39,519 nt of DNA from Lunasporangiospora selenospora (taxonomy: Eukaryota; Mortierellomycota; Mortierellomycetes; Mortierellales; Mortierellaceae), in NCBI GenBank assembly GCA_015680635.1, contig JAABOA010000010.1, positions 1 to 39,519 on the forward strand. Direction: 5' to 3'. The translations under genes were made by a program, and so were the position numbers. Below the pieces are notes generated by a model. It was not told the DNA's origin. It searched no databases and saw only the letters and a program-made list of their open reading frames with translations. Of this stretch, positions 21,515 to 33,300 are shown piece after piece (position 1 is the first letter of the stretch; every line of letters starts with the position of its first letter).

Positions 21515-22781
21515 ATGAAGTACACCTGCCTCGTCATTGCCGCCTGCGTGGCCGTTTTCAGCTCCTCCTCCGCCGCTCCTTTGATCCGCGGCAATGCCGG
21601 CAAGCCTATCCCCGACTCGTACATTGTCGTCCTCAAGGAAGGAAACAAGGTCGAGGACTTTATCCCCAAGTTTGATGCCATTGCTCGCCGCCAGAACGGC
21701 CGCGGTCGCAAGCCAACCATTGGTCAACAGTACCGTGCTATCCAGGGTCTCTCTGTCACCGTCAACCAGGCTGCTTTGAAGGAGCTCCTTGCTGCCGAGG
21801 AGGTCGAGTACGTTGAGGAGGATCAAATCGTTACCTTGAGTGGAACTCAGACCAGCCCTCCCTCCTGGGGTCTCCCTCGCGTCTCGCAGCGCAACCTCAA
21901 CACTAACGCTCCCTACTACTACCAGGATCAGGCTGGCTCCGGTGTTACTGCCTATGTGATTGATACTGGCATCAACACTGGCCATATTGAATTTGGCGGC
22001 CGTGCTACCATGGGTGCCAACTTCATCCAGGGCTCTGCCAACACCGATGAGAATGGCCACGGTACCCACGTTGCCGGTACTATTGGTGGAACCAATTACG
22101 GTGTTGCCAAGAAGGTCAGACTGGTCGGTGTCAAGGTCTTGAACGCTCAGGGTCAGGGCGCCTTCTCGGGTATTATCGCCGGTATGGACTGGGTTGCTCA
22201 GCGCGCTCGCGGCACCAAGGCTGTCGTTAACATGTCTCTCGGTAAGTCAACAGCCCGTCTTATTGTGCAATGGTTCGAGGCGTGAATTCGAGACTTACGA
22301 TGAATAACTGTCCCTACATCCGATACTAGGTGGTGGAAAGTCCCAGGCTGTCGACTCGGCTGCTACTCGCCTTTTCAATGCTGGCATTCCTCTGATTGTT
22401 GCTGCTGGAAACGATGCCCGCGCTGACGCCTGCAATGGCTCGCCCTCCGGAGCTCAGGGAGCTCTCACGGTTGGTGCCTCGGATCGCTATGACAGAATCG
22501 CCTCTTTCTCGTCCTGGGGTCGTTGCGTTGATATCTTTGGTCCTGGTGTCGACATTCTCTCTGCTTGGATCGGTGGCTCCAACGCTCGCAACACCATCTC
22601 TGGTACCTCGATGGCCACTCCTCACGTTGTTGGAGTTGCTGCTTTGTTGTTGTCTGCGGATTCCTCTTTGACCAGTGCTCAGGCTGTCTACAACAAGCTC
22701 ACCCAGACCGCCACCAACAACGTTGTCACTGGCAACCTCAACGGCTCGGCTAACCGTCTGGTCTTCAACAGCGCTGTCTAA
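21515..22781 (+). CDS. Secreted subtilisin-like serine protease (S8A, proteinase K/cerevisin type), 2 exons, 392 aa
   Basis: This is an extracellular endopeptidase made as a pre-pro-enzyme. Exons are 21515-22241 and 22330-22781. Residues 1-21 form a signal peptide (MKYTCLVIAACVAVFSSSSA). An inhibitor-I9-like propeptide runs from about 34 to 108 (SYIVVLKEGNK ... VEYVEEDQIVTL), and the mature enzyme probably begins near SPPSWGLPRVSQR. The triad is Asp150 (VIDTGI), His182 (GHGTHVAGT) and Ser336 (GTSMATPH), with oxyanion Asn270 (AAGND). Cys277 and Cys308 are candidates for a disulfide and are conserved in its neighbour. The gene has a TATA box and a strongly biased codon choice, suggesting high expression. 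It is paralogous to the gene at 24571 but has an 88-nt intron after NMSLG that the other lacks. An upstream in-frame ATG at 21338 lies before the TATA box and is rejected. Confidence 0.95.
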
Positions 22782-22943
22782 GCAAATCCAACTCGTTACG
22801 GACATTCATGTCCTCACCATGAATAGGGCGACCGTTTTCTTTTCTCTGGTCATCAATCTTTCCTGCCCTTTTTATCTTTAACACGTAGTCTGTCGCTGTG
22901 CCTGGCGCACATGCAGTACAACTTTCCTGACTGGTCAGGGAAC

Positions 22944-22949
22944 AATAAA
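22944..22949 (+). terminator. Polyadenylation signal AATAAA after the first protease
   Basis: An exact AATAAA lies 163 bp past the stop codon and is followed by an A-rich stretch. Confidence 0.5.
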
Positions 22950-24388
22950 ATTAAAAAACCCTCTTGAAGAAATATGAAGTTTGTCGTGTCTCATAACTAC
23001 CATAGTCATCTCAGTTACCGTAGGCACCGCTTCGCTCGGCCAAAATAGATGGTGCAGCTTACTATCACCCTACATTACCTTGAAGCGTTGACTCAAAGGA
23101 AATGAAGAGGTGGTTAAGACACCGTGTGACAACAGGGGGACAAGGCCCGGGCTCTAATCATCTCCACATGAGTTGGAGTGCTGAAGGAAATACAACGGTT
23201 ACAAGAGGCGAAAACTTGCACGACGTTGAATATTTTGATATTTCGAGGTCACCTCGTTTAGAAGTCGCGGATAGTGGAGTTTCAAGGAATATTTTGGCAA
23301 AGATAGGGCCCAATGAGGGAGCCATGCTCCTCTTTTTCCTCGGGAAGGAAGGCGGTAGAGAAGGGACTGTGAAGGACTTAGGTGGCAGTGTAGAGGGGGG
23401 GGGGGGAACGACAGCTTATTAGGAAGGATCTCTCGCAAGAGACGCGTAAAAGATCATATCTTCTATCACTCTTGACAGTCGATCTTCAAGCTACATACCG
23501 TTTTCTCACATATCTTTTCTCATAGACAACAAGATAGTGTAAAAGGGGACAGGTTGGGAGGAATCAAGGTTTGTGCCTAGCACGTTTCGAGGTACTACAT
23601 CTTGTAAACCCTGGGCTCTCTGGTGGATAAGAGTCAATTACAAAGCATGGGTGGACCCGCCCTCTGGCGGTTTCCAGTTGACTCTCAAACTCGCACAAGC
23701 GGGGATGCGGAAAAGGGTTTACGAGGGTGGGAATGTAAAGCGGGGAAACCCAGTAACCATGAGAGGCAATGTAGTTTCTGGCATGCACCATGTATTAAGA
23801 ATTTAGTGTCATATATCCTTGGTGACATACCCGGAGCACGGGCGATCCTTACTATGCTTCCAAGTGACACTGCGTTAGCGCCCTTCAGCATTAATAAGGT
23901 ATCAGCTGGTGGGAACTACGGGAAAGGATAGGTAGGAACGAAGGCCCGCAAATGTACCTAGAATGAGATGTTATTTAACCTTGGAGCAAAATGCAGGAGG
24001 CACGGTTACACTTTATCCAGGGATAACGCTCGAGCGCCCTCCCAGCGATGTGATACGGTCAAGCTCGATCTGGTGCTCTCAAATTACATTTTCGACTGGC
24101 AGTCCGCTCTTGTGATGCCTGCTTAGGTAGAGTCGCACGGAGGAATAGCCCTTTTGGCTTCTTGAGTTCGCTGGATTGGTTGGGCAGTGCATGTACCTGG
24201 ATGAGTCTAGAGCTCTTTCAATTGCTCTTGAAATGATGTGGAGACGATATCAAATTCAGCATCCAATGGCATTCTTATGCAAGGGTGGCAAGAGAAGGGA
24301 CCCTGTCAGTTACACCTCGGTCATATTCTCTTTTAGGCCCTGGTAAGCAGTAGAGCCTTTGTTTGTTCGATGGCTTCCTTTTCTTTTG
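22950..24388. other. Intergenic region between the two proteases, no supported gene
   Basis: About 1.4 kb without a recognisable gene. It holds a run of 12 G at 23395-23406 and a nested inverted repeat at 23604-23722, listed separately. If the proteases arose by tandem duplication, this spacer has diverged too far from the DNA upstream of the first copy for homology to be seen by eye, apart from the TATA core. Confidence 0.55.
23604..23722. repeat. Nested inverted repeat, three stems
   Basis: Three perfect arm pairs are nested on one axis. The outer arms are GTAAACCCT (23604-23612) and AGGGTTTAC (23714-23722). The middle arms are AGAGTCAA (23630-23637) and TTGACTCT (23678-23685). A core hairpin CCGCC/GGCGG has a 4-nt loop (23657-23670). 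The arrangement could be a foldback element remnant or a structured RNA. No terminal duplication was found. Confidence 0.6.
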
Positions 24389-24395
24389 TATAAAA
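24389..24395 (+). promoter_or_regulatory. TATA box of the second subtilisin-like protease
   Basis: TATAAAA, within the same TTGTATAAAAG core as at the first protease, lies 182 bp upstream of the start codon. The leader that follows is rich in C and A, with repeated CAATC/CAACA-like stretches. Confidence 0.65.
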
Positions 24396-24570
24396 GGTGC
24401 ATGACCAATCCATATTTTGTTCCTCAGAACCATCATCACTCCTCTCCCACTCCACAGCAACCAAGCCTACGCCCACCACAGCTTTGACAAGCAATAAAAA
24501 AGCGATCTAGCCTACACGATCAACACTCTACAACACTCCCTCAACTCCCTTCAAAACCTCAATCATCATC

Positions 24571-25770
24571 ATGAAGTGCCTTTCTCTCCTCGTCGTTGCC
24601 TGCTTGGCCTGGTCTTCCGCCTCCACCACCGATGCGGCTACCTTCATCAACAACGGTGCTGGAACTGCCGCCGTCCCCGGCTCGTTCATCGTTGTCCTCA
24701 AGGACTCCAAGAGTGTCAAGAGCTTCGAGCCCAAGTGGAACCAGATGCTGAACCGCCACAACAGCCGTAATGGCCGCCGTCCTAGAATCAACCACAAGTT
24801 CAAGGCCATGCCTGGCTTCACTGTCACCGGCTCGAATGCGACCTTGACAGAGCTCCTCAACATGGATGAGGTCGAGTACATCGAGCAGGATGCCATTGCC
24901 TCCATTCAGGCCACTCAGGGTAACCCTCCCTCCTGGGGTCTTCCTCGTGTCAGCCGCCGTGGCGCGCTGAACGGTGGCGCTGCTGCCTACAACTTCCCAG
25001 ACTCTGCTGGCAGTGGAGTCACCGCCTATGTGATCGACACTGGTATCAACACCGGTCACGTCGACTTTGGTGGTCGTGCTACCATGGGAGCCAACTTTAT
25101 CCGAGGCTCCCCTAACACTGATCAGAACGGCCATGGTACCCACGTCGCTGGTACGATTGGTGGAAACACTTATGGTGTTGCCAAGAAGGTCAGACTGGTC
25201 GGTGTCAAGGTTCTTGATGCTCAGGGCCAGGGTGCCTTCTCGGGTATCATCGCCGGTATGGACTGGGTTGCCCAGCGCGCTCGTGGCACCCGGGCTGTCG
25301 TCAACATGTCCCTTGGCGGTGGTGCCTCCCGCGCTGTAAACGACGCCGTCTCTCGCATGGTTAATGCCGGTATCCCTGTGATCGTCGCCGCTGGTAACGA
25401 CCCAAATGTCAATGCTTGCAATGGCTCGCCCTCGGGCGCTTCTGCTGCCCTCACTGTTGGCGCCTCAGATATCCGTGATAACGTCGCAAGCTTCTCCTCC
25501 TACGGTAACTGCGTCAAGATCTTTGGACCTGGTGTCCAGATCACCTCCGCCTGGATTGGCGGCTCTAACTCTCGCAACACCATCTCAGGCACTTCCATGG
25601 CCACTCCTCACGTCGCTGGAGTTGCCGCTTTGTACATGGGCGCCAACCCCAACCTCCGATCCCCTCAACAGGTTTACAGTGCCTTGACCAGCAATGCCGT
25701 CAGGAACGTCATTCGCGGCAACACCCGTGGTGCTGCTAACCTCATGGTCAACAATGGTGCCAACAACTAA
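24571..25770 (+). CDS. Secreted subtilisin-like serine protease (S8A), single exon, 399 aa
   Basis: This is the second copy of the protease pair. Residues 1-23 form a signal peptide (MKCLSLLVVACLAWSSAS then TTDAA). An I9-like propeptide spans about 38-113 (SFIVVLKDSKSVKSF ... VEYIEQDAI), and the mature part begins near PPSWGLPRVSRR. The triad is Asp156, His188 and Ser342, with oxyanion Asn276. Cys283 and Cys314 match the Cys pair of the first copy. The gene is uninterrupted, reading NMSLGGGAS straight across the point where the first copy has its intron. Similarity to the first copy is strongest around the active-site Asp and His and includes a stretch of 38 identical bases (25174-25211 against 22100-22137). 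The propeptides and C-termini differ more. No exact AATAAA is seen in the 248 bp after the stop. Confidence 0.95.
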   Translation: MKCLSLLVVACLAWSSASTTDAATFINNGAGTAAVPGSFIVVLKDSKSVKSFEPKWNQMLNRHNSRNGRRPRINHKFKAMPGFTVTGSNATLTELLNMDEVEYIEQDAIASIQATQGNPPSWGLPRVSRRGALNGGAAAYNFPDSAGSGVTAYVIDTGINTGHVDFGGRATMGANFIRGSPNTDQNGHGTHVAGTIGGNTYGVAKKVRLVGVKVLDAQGQGAFSGIIAGMDWVAQRARGTRAVVNMSLGGGASRAVNDAVSRMVNAGIPVIVAAGNDPNVNACNGSPSGASAALTVGASDIRDNVASFSSYGNCVKIFGPGVQITSAWIGGSNSRNTISGTSMATPHVAGVAALYMGANPNLRSPQQVYSALTSNAVRNVIRGNTRGAANLMVNNGANN

Positions 25771-26018
25771 GTAAAGTTTCAACGGGTAGATAATACACTC
25801 CCCTCAAGATCTCTCAAGATCCCAAGTAGCAATGGCCCAAAATATTTGTTCATAGAAATCAATTAGCCACGCTCATGTGAATAGAATACACTCATCTCAA
25901 TTATGGAAAATATGATATATTTGCAGCAGTTCTTTAAAGTGTTGCATTTGGTCCTGGCCTGCCGAAGCAACACTCCTTATCTAGGGTAATAGACTAGTAA
26001 GGGTGGTGCATGTGTGCT

Positions 26019-26400
26019 TCATCCACGGTACTTCTTAAAAGTCCCAGCAATACTTTCGCCGGCCTTCAGGGCAGCCATACACTGGTCGTCAATGGCAGTG
26101 GACTTCTTGCACCGAGCCTCAACCTCGCTTAGTAATGCTTGAGGGATCACAACAATTCCATCGGCATCGGCGACAATATAATCACCAGGATGGATTGTGA
26201 TAGGAGGGTGGTTAGGATTTGGCTGCATTACAATAGGAGCATTGAGGGTGGAGGCTCGTGTAAATGGACCAGCGCCCATAATCGAAGTTGCTTTGGCAAA
26301 TACCTATTGAAGAAAAGGGTTGTGCAGATAGTTCAGAGGGGCCAATCGGTTAGCTGTATGAAGATCTACAGCTTCTTTCCTAACTCTTGTTGGCCTGTGT

Positions 26401-26432
<32 letters not shown>

Positions 26433-27036
26433 CCCTCTCCATTCTCCTTTCCCATTTATGCCTACGGGGAAACCGGCTTCGCGTTGTTCGTTCAAATCGC
26501 GGATACGGCCATCTACAATGACACCAAGAGCACCTTTGGCTTGAGCACGCGCTGTCATAAGGCCACCCCACACAGCATTGACCATATTACTGGGCTGGGA
26601 GATACAAATGACAGAGCCTGCTGGGGCAGCATCAACAAAGTGCTGGTCAGGCTTGGGAGCATCGGTCTCCTTGACAGAGACCATCTAGCGTGACATTTGA
26701 TGCATTCAAGATGGATGCATGAGTGGACATTGCAGGAGAAGATGAAGACAAATAATCGTTTTGCAAAGCTTTGGAAACAAAGGCACCTGAACAGTATATG
26801 CTGGTCCGAACACTAGGAGGTTGAGGAGGAATAAAAGCAGGCACAGTAAGCAGAAGAACCAGTGCGGGAGCTATTGGTTCGCGAAAGTCTCGACAGTAAA
26901 TACCTCGGGTGTTGCCAGCTTTGAACTCTGGACTCCAAAGATGGATGTCGGGGATGTAGCCGCCATGGGGCAGGCCGAGGGCAAGGAGTGCATCGGCAAC
27001 ATCGCAGCTGGCATAGAATGGCTGTTCAGAGGACAT
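26019..27036 (-). CDS. RraA-like / HMG aldolase family protein, 4 exons, 220 aa
   Basis: The family includes 4-hydroxy-4-methyl-2-oxoglutarate/oxaloacetate aldolases and RraA regulators of RNase E; fungal members are mostly uncharacterised, and an aldolase or decarboxylase role is the usual guess. Exons on the minus strand are 27036-26904, 26812-26787 (a 26-nt microexon coding VFGPAYTVQ with one base from exon 1), 26684-26466 and 26303-26019. All introns are GT-AG and joins are in frame. Visible family blocks are SCDVADAL near the N-terminus, FGPAYTV, NMVNAVWGGLMTARA, GVIVDGRIRDL (Arg115-Asp116, the conserved catalytic or metal-site pair) and GDYIVADADGIVVIP. Length is normal. It shares a 306-bp divergent promoter region with MED12. 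An in-frame ATG at 27096 would add 20 residues. Confidence 0.87.
26405..26432. repeat. CT/GA dinucleotide microsatellite in an RraA-like gene intron
   Basis: About 14 CT units (GA on the coding strand) lie inside the intron between exons 3 and 4 (26304-26465). Length variation would not alter the protein unless it affected splicing. Confidence 0.85.
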
Positions 27037-27342
27037 GGTGAGACGTGAGGATTTGGATGGGGAGAGGAGGTGATCTGTGGGCGAGGCCACGCGCAAACCG
27101 ACACCGGGGTCGACCCTGTCCTGCGGCTTTGCTCAATTGCAGCCGCATGCATAGCCAGGCCATCATGCCACTACGCGCTTCTTGCCTGACTCCACGCCAT
27201 CGGCCGCCATCCTTCCGCCCCGTGCCCCGTGCCCCGTTGCTCATCCTCCATCCACCCGCTGCATCCGGCCCTCTGTTCTGGCCACCATCTCCACTCTGTC
27301 TCCTGATCTTCGGCCTGCCGGTGCCCTTGCGAATTCATCGAC
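27037..27342. promoter_or_regulatory. Divergent promoter region between the RraA-like gene and MED12
   Basis: A GC-rich 306-bp gap separates the two start codons, which face away from each other. No TATA box is clear on either strand. Both genes probably use this stretch for initiation. Confidence 0.5.
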
Positions 27343-30300
27343 ATGTCCAAATTTCCAGGTAGAGATGCCACATTGCAATCGTCCAAGTGATCAATTCCTT
27401 CGATGGGACGATGTCCTGTAAAATGTTCCGTCAGGATGCCATCGCTTGCCTTTCCTTGACTGACATCTACCCTCTCAACGTCCTAGGCCATCATTCCACG
27501 AACCATACCCGGGGCAGCCTGCCCCAGCTCAACAACCATGGCGGTAACTATCCATCAGGCGTCGGTATTGCCCCTGGAGGCGTCAACAATTCACCGGGAA
27601 TATCCAACCAAGGCATCGCGGGAAGAGTGCCCTATCCCGCGGGACGGACGACCATGCCTCCATTCGGGACTTCGGGACTAGGTGCCGGTGGAGGTGCTGT
27701 CGGACCAGGAGGATTCGCCCCGACTGCTGGAATACCATATCCCAACAGTAATGCCAACAGCAACAGTAGTGGTGGTGTGAGCAGTAGTTCGCAGACATCA
27801 TACTCCCATGTATCGCAGCACACAACGCCTGTTCATTCGCCATACTCGTCTTCACCTTCCTCGACAGCTTACCCCAGTTCAACAAAAAGTCAACTATCAT
27901 CTCCACTGCGGCGTTATGTCTTGTTACCTCCGCCTAAAAAGAAAAAATTACACAAGAACAGCGACCTTGGTATGTGCTCTACTCACATCATGAAACAGGA
28001 TTATGTTTTTGTCCGGATTGAGTGACGGGTATCAGTAGAGGGCATGAGTTCATAGCCTTGAGAAGATTGTTTTACTGACAATGTGTATGTCTTTAGGTTA
28101 TCCTGGAGTGTTTCCTCAGAAGTCAGGGCAGGACGAGGATCAAATGACTCCAAACAATGTCAAAACAGGATATATTGACAAGGGTATCATACAGGTACGG
28201 ATATGGATAAAATATAAACGGCTAAGAGAATCGAAAAAAATATCCTGGTTATCTTGGCGATCAGCAACAGACTAACAAGGCTTGTTGTACCAATGGGCGT
28301 TTTCTCCGCCAAACCTCTTTCAGAACGAGACAGTATCAGCACAGGGTATCCTAGCGGATGGATTGCGTGATCCCAAGAAGTTGCAGGATCTAGGTACATT
28401 CATGGTTGAGGTGTTGAAGAAGCGGCAAGAATCCAGCAAAATCACAAGGTACTTGACGAAGGTGCTGTTGCGTGAGCTAGTTAATTTCATACAAGGAGGC
28501 TGACTACTATTTTACTTTGTGTTGTTTTACGCTAGCCCCAGCACCTTCCGGCCGCCCAGCCGTGCAACACTCAATGACCAGAAGAAGGAGCAATGGATGT
28601 CGGACCTGGCAGGAACAACGCCTCTACGCCGACTCTCTAAAAGCGTACCTCATGGCTTTAAGGGCGAAAAATTGTTGGAGGCTCTGGCACAGCGCCAGGT
28701 ACCGATGCTGCGAGCCACGTGGTATATTAAGATCATTGCACTCAGTGAGATGCAGGCCCAGCGAAGCCGCCCCGCCGTTCCGCAACATTCGTACTCCAAT
28801 GAGTGGACTATCACCGTGAACACATTCTTGAAGAAGCAACTTATGGAGATCAACCCAAACCCCGCCACCAAACCCGCGGTTTCTGCACTGAACTCGGCTA
28901 GTGGTACTCAGAATATCAAGCCTTGGGCCAGTGACGAGGCCAAAGAAAAATGGGAAACAAAGTGGCGATACAGCATCCTGTTAACAAAGTGGCAATATAA
29001 TGAAGGACTTCTGGACCACCGACAGTTCCTCAGGTCAACTGTAGAGCAATTGACCACATTCAGCTTCGAACAAGTGGCACTGCTATTGAGTCTAATCTCA
29101 ATTTTTCTACCAGAGTATGCCCGGTCGCGGCTACTGATGCGACTTTTGATCGATGGACTGTTGATCACCCTTCAAGCGGTAAGATTTGGCTTATCAATAA
29201 CTACGAAGACTGTTGTTAGCTTTAATTTCCAAGTGGTGTTGCCTCTGATACATTGTTTACGCTGAAACCCTGACCCCTTTACTGGAAATAGGTCCAAAAC
29301 TGTCTCACTCAAAACAAAGCAGCGTTCCGGTATTCATACTTGGAGTTGGAGCTCAAGAGGATGTTACAGGTATTAGTGGCGACTGAGCGCTAATTGGAAA
29401 CAACGGTCAGCATAGCGAGATCTTAATAACAAACATGCTTTTGCCTTGATATCGCATCTAGTCAATCTTCTTGTCTACACCAGACATGTTTGTAATACCT
29501 AAAGCTTGGGCGTCTCATAACAATCTGCTTGGTCAAGTTCTACTAAAAGATATTCAGGCGACTGTGCACCGTCCTTCCGTTTTTCCAAGCGTCGGATCAG
29601 TCTTGGAGTCCCACTACAAGATGATACGTTCAAGAGTAAAAGTTTTTACTGACCTTGCAGCGGCAACATCTGATCCGGAGAGACCAATTCTCCAAGAAGG
29701 CAGCAACATTGAAGTAGGTTTATCGTCAGCATTCTAATCATGAAGCATAGCCGGCTTAACAATATCTCTGATAAGATAGCTCTGATCCCCCCTCCCTAGT
29801 ATTTGGACAAGATGGACTACACAGCGGATCTTGAGCAGCTTTCAATGGATTTTTTTGAAGGTGACGACCAGGAAACAATGCCCACGCCTCTGTCGGCATC
29901 GCCCAATCCAAATGACGCCTCGCCAACCGGGCCGTCCTATCAGCATAATGGTTCTAATTGGAGACTACAAGTAGTAAATCTCTGCAAGTGGGGAATTACA
30001 AATTCCCGCAATGGACGGCACCGGGTCTATCTCGTTGGAACTTTACTGAGTCATTGGAAAGATGGACCACTCTCAGCCCACCTTTCACCTGGCGAAAAAT
30101 CGAAAGCACTCCAGTCAGCTCTCATGGACTTTCTTGACGAATATGCTGGCACGAATCATTACGACTCGCAGCGTTCCAGTAATATGCGCTATCATCTTCA
30201 CAAAAGCGAGGATACTCGGGACGCGATTGTCCGACTTTTTGGAAACCTCATCTATGATAGACTTTTCTCTTACCAACAGTACCTGCAACGACTGATTGCC

Positions 30301-33300
30301 AGAGGAGATCTTCATCCAAACAACCTGGGGCAAGGATCAACTATTCGAGAGCTACTCCAGGCTTTTCCGCTCCGTCGAGATGCTTTACCGTACCAGCTGA
30401 ATCAGCGACGTGTAATATTGTTTGGCGTCAACAGCGAGGACGAAGATAAAGCCTGTATTGACAACATTGTCTGCCAAACCAAGACAAAACTCCCGTACAT
30501 GTTCTCTCCAGAAGGTAAGCCGGCGCACAGATTTTATTGGTAATACAATCCTTGTCATCGTTTCTCTTGTCTGACATGAAGATGTTTTTCCACATTATTT
30601 TTGTATATATCATAGCGACTGGCATGACAGCACCTGTCAAGGACACGCTTCAAGAGGAGAATAACTTATCTGCTTTACTGCCCTTGCAAATGATTGACTA
30701 TATTTCGACCGCAAGTCGATACTGTCAGTTGAAGGCTACACAATGGCTCTTAGATTCAGTGTATTCGTTTGTCGTCAAGGACGTCCAGATTGGTGAAGAT
30801 AACTGGAGAGTGATGACATCCCCCGGCTCATCGCTTTTGAATGGACGTCAATTTGCAACGATTGTTTGCATCATGGAGATAGCGTTTGATTTCCACTCAC
30901 TTTATGAGGTTAGTGTAATTTTGATCGCCGAGGAGGCATGGAGAAATATTGGCTGTCCTTTTGGGCTGGGACTAATTCCTGAGCTTTATTTCCTAAGATG
31001 TGTATTTGGTTGCTAGACCACACGTCCGATAAGCAGTTGTTAGTGTACATTGTAAATATCACGAAGAGGCACTTGTCTGTATGGGCGGCGATGGGCGTTA
31101 TTACCACGCTATCACAGGCCATTCTTACGAAGGTATAATTGACCAAGAGAGAAAGACGCAGGCGATCTTTTTTTTTTTTTACAAAGTCTGGATACTAATT
31201 GCTCAATTCAATCTTTAGCACTATCAACTTCAAGGAAAGAACATTCTCCTCAAGCCATTGCCACGGTACATTGCCTTTGAAGCGCCTAACGTTCCTGTGG
31301 ATATTCGACAGCAGGTAATTAGATAATTGGCAAACAATGATTGTAGATAGAGCAAGAGGGCATTTATCTAATATTCTCCTCTATGGTTCTGCTTTAGATG
31401 GAAATCGTTTTGGAGACGCGGAAAACAGTTGTTGCGTCCGACGCCGCGATGCCAGCCCAGATCCCAGAGTTACAGCTCATACTTAAAGACTCGTCATCTC
31501 TATCCGTTTCCAGTCTTGCATCAACACTCTATTACAAGTATGGAGGGCATTCACACTGGCCTCTGCACCTGTTTGATGGATGCATAGATGCACTGCAAAA
31601 ATATGATGTCTTGTTACGAACGAACGAAAGGGAGGTCAAGGCTGCCAATCCAACGCTGGCAAGTCTCCCGGTTGGCGGGATTCCTGGAAGCATGGATCCA
31701 ATCCAGGAGCTTTCACGGACGGCTAGAATTTTCTCAGCATTACTCGTTGACATGGCGGAAAGGACGGGAACAGGATGTGCCAACGATGTCGTGCATTCTT
31801 GGTTGAGACTGCATGAATCAGATTGGATTTCTAGTGAGCTAGCAAAGTCAGGACTCCCCCCAGCGTTACTTGCAGAAGAGGCAGATGAATTTCAGGAAGG
31901 CCAACATTTTTGGTTCATGGTGTTTATGGTACAGCTGGTTGTTCAAGGTTTCTGCACAATCGAGACTCTTGTACAGGATTTATGTGGAAGTATTGTGGAC
32001 AGAGTCGCCCGCTCAATACAGCCGTCTTTCTACGATTCAGGGCTGCTCGACCAGTACCATCACGATGAACCTCTTTCATCAATGACCAAGCCGGACAAGG
32101 CCAACCTCCGACTTTGTTTGACCATGCTCGAGCTATTGCGCGTTCTCCTCATTGATGAGCCCTCGCCGTACATGATGGCGAGCGTTAGCCACAGTATTTC
32201 GACGGGACACCATCGACTTCTCGATGTCCAATTGACTACCTCGGAATACCATGCATTGCAAACTCAACGCTTCTCAAGGCTTCAGTCTGAGGATCAGGTC
32301 TTGAAACAATTTCAGATTTGTCGAGACCTTTCCTGGATCGAGGCGTGCCTTCCTCTTAATCACCCAGTCCTCCATGCCATTTACGAGTACAGGAAAGACT
32401 GGGCACTCTCAGCAGACTGGTTGCGCGAGAAGTGCCATGCCGATGTTGACGGAGCCTACAAAATGTTTTTACAGACTATGCAACAGAATCAGCAGTTGAT
32501 CAACCCCTCATTAGAGGGAGGAATGATCAACAGCAACTCCAAAGAAACCCGAGCATTAGCGTACAAAAAGCACATCGAGATTGTAGACCGGAAAATGATG
32601 GAGACCTTCCTGATGTTGGTTGCCGAAGTTCCGGAGAGCCCGACAATGATGGATTCATACGGACATCCACTGACGCCTGACATAATCCATCAAAGGGCCT
32701 TGCGTAGTATCTTTAGCCGGGTAGACAGTTGGATATTCGACAGATGCAAAGTGGAGTTCTGGTTATTGCTGGATAATGTGATGCTTGAGCGTCGTGGACG
32801 GGATAAACACGAGCTGGAAGTAGGGTCTGCTGGCACAGACATGAAGATGGACGCTTCAGCTTCATCAACTTCTACAATGTCGTCCACTGCTTCAGGATCT
32901 ATGCGCTCGGATGGTTTGATGATGATGGACGGCATCTCGATGACGTCTCCTCATTGTGGCTCTACTCTGACCAGATTGCCTGATAATCCTATGGGAATGG
33001 AGGATGGTCTTGGCGAAGGAAGCAGGGATCCCTCGGGTCTTGGCGCTGATGTCTCGCATGGACTAAACGACCGTGGGAACGACGATTCGATGCAGAAGTT
33101 GATTCACGTATTTTTCCAAGAATTTGTTCTCGTTGAGGATATTGACAAGGAGCTCCTTGGGCGAATGTTGATAGGCATGAGACGCGATGTCATTGAAGAG
33201 GTAACTCCATTCTCAATATTCAAAAAGTAGGGATGTTTGCTCCAGATCGTTTGCCACTTCTCTTTTACTTTACTTATCTAATTTTGTCTCATTCGCCAGT

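Noticed and set aside
24559-25143. 194-codon minus-strand frame opposite the second protease
   Set aside because: A shadow frame created by the strong codon bias of the protease; a similar 197-codon shadow lies opposite the first protease (21476-22069).
26139-26693. 184-codon plus-strand frame opposite the RraA-like gene
   Set aside because: It crosses exons, an intron and the CT microsatellite of a well-supported gene on the other strand and has no family motif.
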